Assembly: GCA_022567295.1 (NCBI GenBank)
Contig: JADFHE010000013.1
Location: 1-41,158, forward strand
Direction of reading: 5' to 3'
Length of the DNA stretch: 41,158 bases
DNA from: Pseudomonadota bacterium
GTDB lineage: Bacteria; Pseudomonadota; Gammaproteobacteria; Steroidobacterales; Woeseiaceae
Below the pieces are notes generated by a model that ran no database searches, was not told the origin of the DNA, and was given only the letters and a program-made list of their open reading frames with translations. The translations under genes and the position numbers were made by a program. Below are positions 36,734 through 41,158 of the stretch, piece by piece (position 1 is the first letter of the stretch; every line of letters starts with the position of its first letter).

Positions 36734-38038
36734 ATGGTCAGCAAGGTAACTCATATTCAACGCTCCGCAGACGTGCCCGTGAAAATCGGAAAGTACGTCA
36801 TTATCAACAAAATTGGTAAGGGCAGCACCGGCATGGTCTACCTGTCGCATGACCCGTACTACCGGCGCGATGTTGCGATCAAGGTTTACAATGTCGAAGA
36901 AGACTCCGATGCAGAGAAAGCTCGAGTCGCTCGCAAGATGTTTTTCAACGAAGCTCACATGGTCGGTATGCTGCAGCATCCGAATATCATGCCGATCTAC
37001 GATGCCGGCGAAGAAGACGGCGCTTATTACGTTGTAACTGAACACATCCAGGGAGCTCGCACGCTGGCCGCGTATTGTCGTCCCGATAACCTGCTGCGCA
37101 TCGATGACGTCGTGGAGATAATCTATAAGTGTGCAAAGGCGCTGCACTATGCGCACGGTCGCGGCGTCATTCACCGCGACATCAAACCTTCCAATGTGAT
37201 GCTGACGATCGATAACGATGTTCGCATCATCGATTTCGGTATTGCCCTGGTCAGGGACTCAGACGTCTCACGTATTGAAGGTATCGCGGGTTCACCGAGT
37301 TACATGTCGCCCGAGCAGGTCCAGTCCGAAGAACTCACGTCGCGCTCCGATCTTTATTCCCTGGGTGCTGTGATGTACGAATTGCTAACTGGCTTCCGCC
37401 CATTCCGCGCCGACAACCTGTCGAAGCTGCTGCATCAGATTGTGTACGCTACGCCGCCGCCGATTCATACCTACCGCGATGATTTGCCCGAAGAACTCGA
37501 GCACGTTGTTATGACGACGATGCAAAAAGAGCCGAGCAAGCGCCTGGCAACCGGCAATGCGATGGCAGTTGAGTTGACGCGTGTCTACAAGGACCTGCGC
37601 CAAAAGTACGACAGTCTGGATAACCAGGAACATTTCGACCTGCTGCGCACGCTGACGTTCTTCCACGAGTTTTCGCACGCCGAAATCTGGGAAGTATTGC
37701 GGGCATCGGACTGGCACGAATACCAGGACAGTGAGGACATCGTTCGCGAAGGCGAAGTCGACGACCGTTTCTATATCATCGTTGCGGGTTCGGTATGCGT
37801 TCAGTCCAACGCCAATAATCTTGGCAAGCTGTCCAACGGGGACTGCTTCGGCGAAACGAGCTATGTTCGTGGAGCTCGTCGCCAGGCATCGATCCAGGCG
37901 AGCGGTCAGGTGACGATATTGCGGGTAAGCTCAACGCTCATGGAGCAGGTCTCATCCGCTTGCCAGCTGCGATTCAACAAGGTCTTTCTGCGCTCGCTCA
38001 TCACTCGCCTGCAGGGATCCGTCGCCACCAACACATAG
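36734..38038 (+). CDS. Ser/Thr protein kinase fused to a cyclic-nucleotide-binding domain
   Basis: A 434-residue cytosolic protein. The Hanks-type kinase covers about 20-285, with all catalytic parts: glycine loop GKGSTGMV, VAIK (K50), the helix-C Glu in NEAHMVG, HRDIKPSN, DFG (167-169) and SPE (192-194). A helical linker leads to a cNMP-binding fold (about 305-425) with REGEVDDRFYIIVAGSV and a phosphate cassette FGETSYVRGARRQAS, which keeps a Glu and an Arg where such domains hold the ribose and phosphate. No membrane helix or PASTA repeat is seen. It may be controlled by cAMP or cGMP. Substrates are unknown; the FHA protein at 19603-20982 is a conceivable reader. Confidence 0.9.
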   Translation: MVSKVTHIQRSADVPVKIGKYVIINKIGKGSTGMVYLSHDPYYRRDVAIKVYNVEEDSDAEKARVARKMFFNEAHMVGMLQHPNIMPIYDAGEEDGAYYVVTEHIQGARTLAAYCRPDNLLRIDDVVEIIYKCAKALHYAHGRGVIHRDIKPSNVMLTIDNDVRIIDFGIALVRDSDVSRIEGIAGSPSYMSPEQVQSEELTSRSDLYSLGAVMYELLTGFRPFRADNLSKLLHQIVYATPPPIHTYRDDLPEELEHVVMTTMQKEPSKRLATGNAMAVELTRVYKDLRQKYDSLDNQEHFDLLRTLTFFHEFSHAEIWEVLRASDWHEYQDSEDIVREGEVDDRFYIIVAGSVCVQSNANNLGKLSNGDCFGETSYVRGARRQASIQASGQVTILRVSSTLMEQVSSACQLRFNKVFLRSLITRLQGSVATNT

Positions 38039-38093
38039 GCACGCTGCTCGAATTCTCGCTACACTGGTCTGCTGATCCAATCAGGGGTGACCG

Positions 38094-39407
38094 ATGTTGA
38101 AGCGTACTGTTGGCCTGATCGCCATATTATTTTCTGCCACCGCGTTCGGTGGGGAACTGGGTGACGCCGCAAAGAAAGATTATGATGAGTACCTTGCCGG
38201 GCTATTCGATCATTTCCATCGTAGTCCGGAGCTATCAACCGTTGAGCATGAAACCGCGCGGCGCATGGCGCTCGAGCTCAACCTGGCAGGATTTATCGTC
38301 ACCGAAGGTGTTGGCGGCACCGGTGTTGTAGCTATGATGGAGAATGGGGAAGGGCCACTCGTCATGATGCGTGCTGACATGGATGGCCTGCCCATCGAAG
38401 AAAAAACCGGGCTTGAAAACGCTTCCCGCGCGCAACAGAAAGATCCTATTACCGGCAACAGGGTCTACACCATGCACGCCTGTGGTCACGACGTGCACAT
38501 TACCAGCCTGGTCGGCACCGCACGTTACATGGCGGCGCACAAAGATAAATGGAAGGGCACGTTGATGCTTGTCGTTCAGCCGGCCGAGGAACGGGTACTC
38601 GGTGCTCGGGCAATGCGCGACGATGATATCTGGGATCGTTTCGGCACGCCCGATTACGCGCTGGCATTTCATGTCTCATCGAGCGACGTTGCCGGCGTAA
38701 TCAATGTATCGGAGGGCAGCCCTTATGCCGGTGCCGATACGGTCGATATTATTATTCACGGTATCGGCTCTCATGGCGCGCACCCGCATCGTGGTAAAGA
38801 CCCTATCGTGCTCGGGAGCCAAATCGTACTCGCGTTACAGACGCTGGTGGCCAGGGAGCTATCGCCTCGCGATCCGGGCGTGGTCACCGTTGGTTCGTTC
38901 CATTCGGGTACCAAGCACAATATCATTTCCGATCGTGCGCACCTGCAACTGACCGTCAGAAGCACGAGTAACGAAACCCGCGACATTTTGTTGCAAGGTA
39001 TCAAACGTATCGCTGAGAATATGGGCCGCGTTGCCGGACTACCCGATGACAAACTTCCCGAAGTCATCGTGTCCAATGAAAGTGTACCGCCGACGACGAA
39101 CAATGCTGCACTCGCGCGTCGTCTGAAGCAGGCGTGGACAGAAAACATGGGCGACGATGCGGTGGTCGACATTCCCACCAAGGGAATGGGTGCCGAGGAT
39201 TTTCCATTTTTCACGGTGCAACCCGCCATTACCAGCGTTTACTGGGCTATCGGTGGAACACCACAGGAAGATTTTGATCGTGAAGCAGCGGGCGGAGATC
39301 CGGTTCCGAGTCATCACTCGCCATTGTTCAAAATCGTGCCGGGACCGTCCGTTACAGCAGGCGTCGAGTCAACCGTCGTGGCCCTGCTGGAGTTACTGGC
39401 CGAGTAG
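38094..39407 (+). CDS. Exported M20D-family amidohydrolase
   Basis: A 437-residue metallo-hydrolase with a signal peptide (MLKRTVGLIAILFSATAFGG). Metal-site regions are the HACGHD motif in MHACGHDVHITSL, PAEE in VQPAEERVLGARAM, GSHGAHPH, GMGAEDFPFF and SHHSPLFKI. Relatives remove acetyl or other acyl groups from amino acids (hippurate, N-acetyl-diaminopimelate, indole-acetyl-amino acids). Export to the periplasm suggests a scavenging role. It starts 55 bases after the kinase gene. A REP-like element begins at its stop codon. Confidence 0.9.
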   Translation: MLKRTVGLIAILFSATAFGGELGDAAKKDYDEYLAGLFDHFHRSPELSTVEHETARRMALELNLAGFIVTEGVGGTGVVAMMENGEGPLVMMRADMDGLPIEEKTGLENASRAQQKDPITGNRVYTMHACGHDVHITSLVGTARYMAAHKDKWKGTLMLVVQPAEERVLGARAMRDDDIWDRFGTPDYALAFHVSSSDVAGVINVSEGSPYAGADTVDIIIHGIGSHGAHPHRGKDPIVLGSQIVLALQTLVARELSPRDPGVVTVGSFHSGTKHNIISDRAHLQLTVRSTSNETRDILLQGIKRIAENMGRVAGLPDDKLPEVIVSNESVPPTTNNAALARRLKQAWTENMGDDAVVDIPTKGMGAEDFPFFTVQPAITSVYWAIGGTPQEDFDREAAGGDPVPSHHSPLFKIVPGPSVTAGVESTVVALLELLAE

Positions 39408-39476
39408 GAGCGGCCCCTGTACCCACAAGGGCATGAAGCCGCGAAGCGCAGCGGCGGCCGTTTGGCCGCAAAAACC
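39404..39476. repeat. REP-like palindromic element
   Basis: It opens with GTAGGAGCGGCCCCTG, a motif typical of proteobacterial REP elements, and contains two hairpins: GCCGC/GCGGC (39438-39442 with 39451-39455) and GCGGCC-GTTT-GGCCGC (39454-39469). It lies between the convergent M20 and xseB genes, the usual location for REP sequences, and starts at the last bases of the M20 stop codon. No T-run follows the hairpins in the right orientation for simple termination. Confidence 0.6.
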
Positions 39477-39477
39477 C

Positions 39478-39714
39478 CTACTCATCGTCAATCTCAAACT
39501 CTTTGAGTGATTCACCACCCGCACTCTTCAACAAAATCTGGACTTTCTGTTCGGCGTCTTTGAGCGCTGCCTGGCAGCCGCGCGTCAGTCTGATGCCTTC
39601 CTCGAATTTCTTCATCGCTTTGTCCAGCGGCAGATCGCCGGACTCGAGTTCTTCAACCAGCTGTTCGAGATCAGCGAGAGACTTTTCCAGGTTAATTTTC
39701 TTGGCAGCAGCCAT
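39478..39714 (-). CDS. xseB: Exodeoxyribonuclease VII small subunit
   Basis: A 78-residue helical subunit with the signature NLEKSLADLEQLVEELESGDLPLD and the helix FEEGIRLTRGCQAALKDAEQKVQIL. It binds the large subunit XseA in multiple copies; the complex degrades single-stranded DNA from both ends. In most relatives xseB is followed by ispA and dxs, but here the convergent M20 gene comes next, so it stands alone. It ends in an acidic tail. Confidence 0.95.
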   Translation of the reverse strand: MAAAKKINLEKSLADLEQLVEELESGDLPLDKAMKKFEEGIRLTRGCQAALKDAEQKVQILLKSAGGESLKEFEIDDE

Positions 39715-40107
39715 GCTTTTCGTCCGTTGTAACGTGTATCGCGACCCTACCGGCGGGCCAGTTGTTCGTCAATATAGCCCGGTCGATAGTGCCATAGTCG
39801 CACACCAGAGTTATCGCTTCTTAGAATCATTCTAATCAGAATGATGGTCACGTGGGAGGATCGAAAAGATCATTGAAATCCGGCGCATCACTCCTTGCTG
39901 GCATCGACCACGACAATTATCACGTCGAGGTCCACCCGGTCACTGACAACGTGCGTCTATCTCTGCTCAAAGACCTCGACGGAACATAGCGGGTGCAGGT
40001 TCAGTTCTTCGTCATTATTACCTTGACGGAGTACTGGTCATTCAGGCTAAACTGCCGCCGGGCATTTTTCTGGTTAGTACTCAATCAACATGATAATTGA
40101 GCACTAG
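39715..40107. other. Intergenic region between xseB and parE with two inverted repeats
   Basis: 393 bases between two divergent genes. One perfect inverted repeat, ATCATTCT-AATC-AGAATGAT, spans 39826-39845 and could be an operator. A second, AGTACTCAAT with ATTGAGCACT (one mismatch), spans 40076-40105, ending two bases before the parE start codon; no Shine-Dalgarno sequence is seen there. TTGACG at 40023-40028 with a weak GCTAAA 17 bases on may be the parE promoter. A 45-codon frame from GTG 39852 to 39989 is too short and unmatched to call as a gene. Confidence 0.5.
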
Positions 40108-41158
40108 ATGAGCAAACGATACGACGCTGCGGACATCGAAGTCCTTAGCGGGCTGGAGCCTGTAAGGCGACGGCCGGGCATGTATACGGACACTTCGCGA
40201 CCGAATCACCTGGCTCATGAGGTGATCGACAACAGCATCGACGAAGCGCTTGCAGGCCACTGCAAGAAGCTCGAAGTCACGATCTACAAAGACGGCTCGC
40301 TGGAGGTTTCAGACGATGGCCGTGGTATGCCTGTCGATCAACATCCGAAAGAAAAAATTCCGGGCGTCGAATTAATTCTTACGCGACTGCACGCGGGCGC
40401 TAAATTTTCCAAAGAGAACTATCAGTACTCGGGCGGCCTGCACGGTGTCGGCGTGTCGGTAGTCAACGCGTTGTCAAAAAATCTCGAAGTCTGGATTCGT
40501 CGCGGCGGCAAGGAATACAATATGAGTTTCGCCGGCGGCAGAAAACGCGGCAAGCTCGAGGTGGTGGGCAAGGTTGGCAAGGCCAACACGGGTACGACGA
40601 TCCGTTTCTGGCCGGACGAACAATATTTCGATACGGCGAAGTTCTCGGTCAACAGGCTTAAACATGTGTTGCGCGCAAAAGCGGTTCTGTGTCCGGGTGT
40701 GACGGTACGCCTGAAAGTTGAAAAACCCAAAGAGAAAATCGAATGGTGCTACGCAGGCGGCCTTGAGGAATACTTGCTCGAGGAAATTGGCGGCGGTGAA
40801 ACATTGCCGGCCGAACCGTTTTCGGGATATATCAGCGGCAACAACGAGGTCGTTGACTGGGCACTGGTCTGGACGACGGACGGCGGCCAAAGCGTTACCG
40901 AGAGCTACGTTAATCTGATACCAACTTCGCTAGGCGGTACGCACGTGAGTGGCCTGCGCACCGGTCTGACCAATTCGCTGCGCGAATTCTGTGAATTCCG
41001 AAGCCTGTTGCCGCGTGGTGTCGCAATAGCTCCAGAAGATGTCTGGGATGGATTGAGCTTTATTCTCAGCACCAAGCTGGAAGATCCACAATTCTCCGGG
41101 CAAACGAAGGAGCGATTATCATCTCGGGAATCAGCGGCCTTTGTTGCCGGCGTCATCA
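40108..41158 (+). CDS. parE: DNA topoisomerase IV subunit B, N-terminal part
   Basis: The first 350 codons of parE; the gene continues beyond the window. The GHKL ATPase domain is complete: HEVIDNSIDEALAG, VSDDGRGMPVD, GGLHGVGVSVVNAL and the transducer region FILSTKLEDPQFSGQTKERL with its conserved QTK loop. Topoisomerase IV separates linked daughter chromosomes. It is ParE rather than GyrB judging by MSKRYDAADIEVLSGLEPVRRRPGMYT and the short loop lengths. ATG 40108 is the family start. Confidence 0.95.
   Translation, partial: MSKRYDAADIEVLSGLEPVRRRPGMYTDTSRPNHLAHEVIDNSIDEALAGHCKKLEVTIYKDGSLEVSDDGRGMPVDQHPKEKIPGVELILTRLHAGAKFSKENYQYSGGLHGVGVSVVNALSKNLEVWIRRGGKEYNMSFAGGRKRGKLEVVGKVGKANTGTTIRFWPDEQYFDTAKFSVNRLKHVLRAKAVLCPGVTVRLKVEKPKEKIEWCYAGGLEEYLLEEIGGGETLPAEPFSGYISGNNEVVDWALVWTTDGGQSVTESYVNLIPTSLGGTHVSGLRTGLTNSLREFCEFRSLLPRGVAIAPEDVWDGLSFILSTKLEDPQFSGQTKERLSSRESAAFVAGVI

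Noticed and set aside
39852-39989. 45-codon frame from GTG (ASLLAGIDHDNYHVEVHPV)
   Set aside because: Looks mildly protein-like but has no ribosome site, no known match and no partner gene; not enough to call.

Overview
The window looks like chromosomal DNA of a free-living, probably marine, gammaproteobacterium. The evidence is the glyA-nrdR-ribD-ribE-ribB-ribH-nusB-thiL-pgpA gene order, gammaproteobacterial types of purL, ettA, acs and parE, a REP-like element starting GTAGGAGCGGC, and several Tat-exported oxidoreductases. I cannot name the genus; a Woeseiaceae-like lineage is a weak guess. Both ends are cut: a regulator lacks its N-terminus at base 2 and parE runs off the right edge.

Positions 1-3350 are accessory. 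A regulator and membrane-protein pair is followed by an AT-rich two-gene module, a winged-helix protein plus a polymerase-beta-type nucleotidyltransferase. This module has its own promoter with an array of operator-like repeats. It lies between two diverged copies of a repeat that resembles the 3' end and terminator of a tRNA-Ser gene. A HigB-HigA toxin-antitoxin pair with a palindromic operator follows directly. The nucleotidyltransferase module is the best candidate here for a poorly described defence or toxin-antitoxin system.

Positions 3395-6662 (minus strand) encode a three-part MacAB-like exporter: ATPase, lipoprotein adaptor and FtsX-type permease, with overlapping genes. Positions 6789-11148 (minus strand) look like one operon: an outer-membrane DUF5916 barrel, a divergent dicarboxylate/amino-acid symporter and a Tat-exported aldo/keto-reductase-fold protein that has lost three of its four catalytic residues. 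Together they could form a route across the envelope.

Positions 11297-21000 hold metabolic genes: a DUF819 membrane protein, a DUF1203 protein, a secreted PHB-depolymerase-like esterase with a cysteine-rich insert, a zinc alcohol dehydrogenase, a remnant of inorganic pyrophosphatase, a second Tat-exported aldo/keto reductase with an intact active site, a MaoC hydratase, a CitE-like lyase and acetyl-CoA synthetase. An orphan T6SS-type FHA protein (TagH) follows.

Positions 21187-41158 are mostly core genes: DUF1820, purL, a DUF4145-like zinc-ribbon protein, a small membrane protein, ettA, a histone-deacetylase-family enzyme, glyA, nrdR, the riboflavin cluster with a RibBX-type fusion, nusB, thiL, pgpA, a Ser/Thr kinase fused to a cyclic-nucleotide-binding domain, an exported M20 amidohydrolase, xseB and parE. 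An exact 38-base palindrome overlaps the glyA stop codon. Convergent genes are packed tail to tail, mostly without recognisable terminators.
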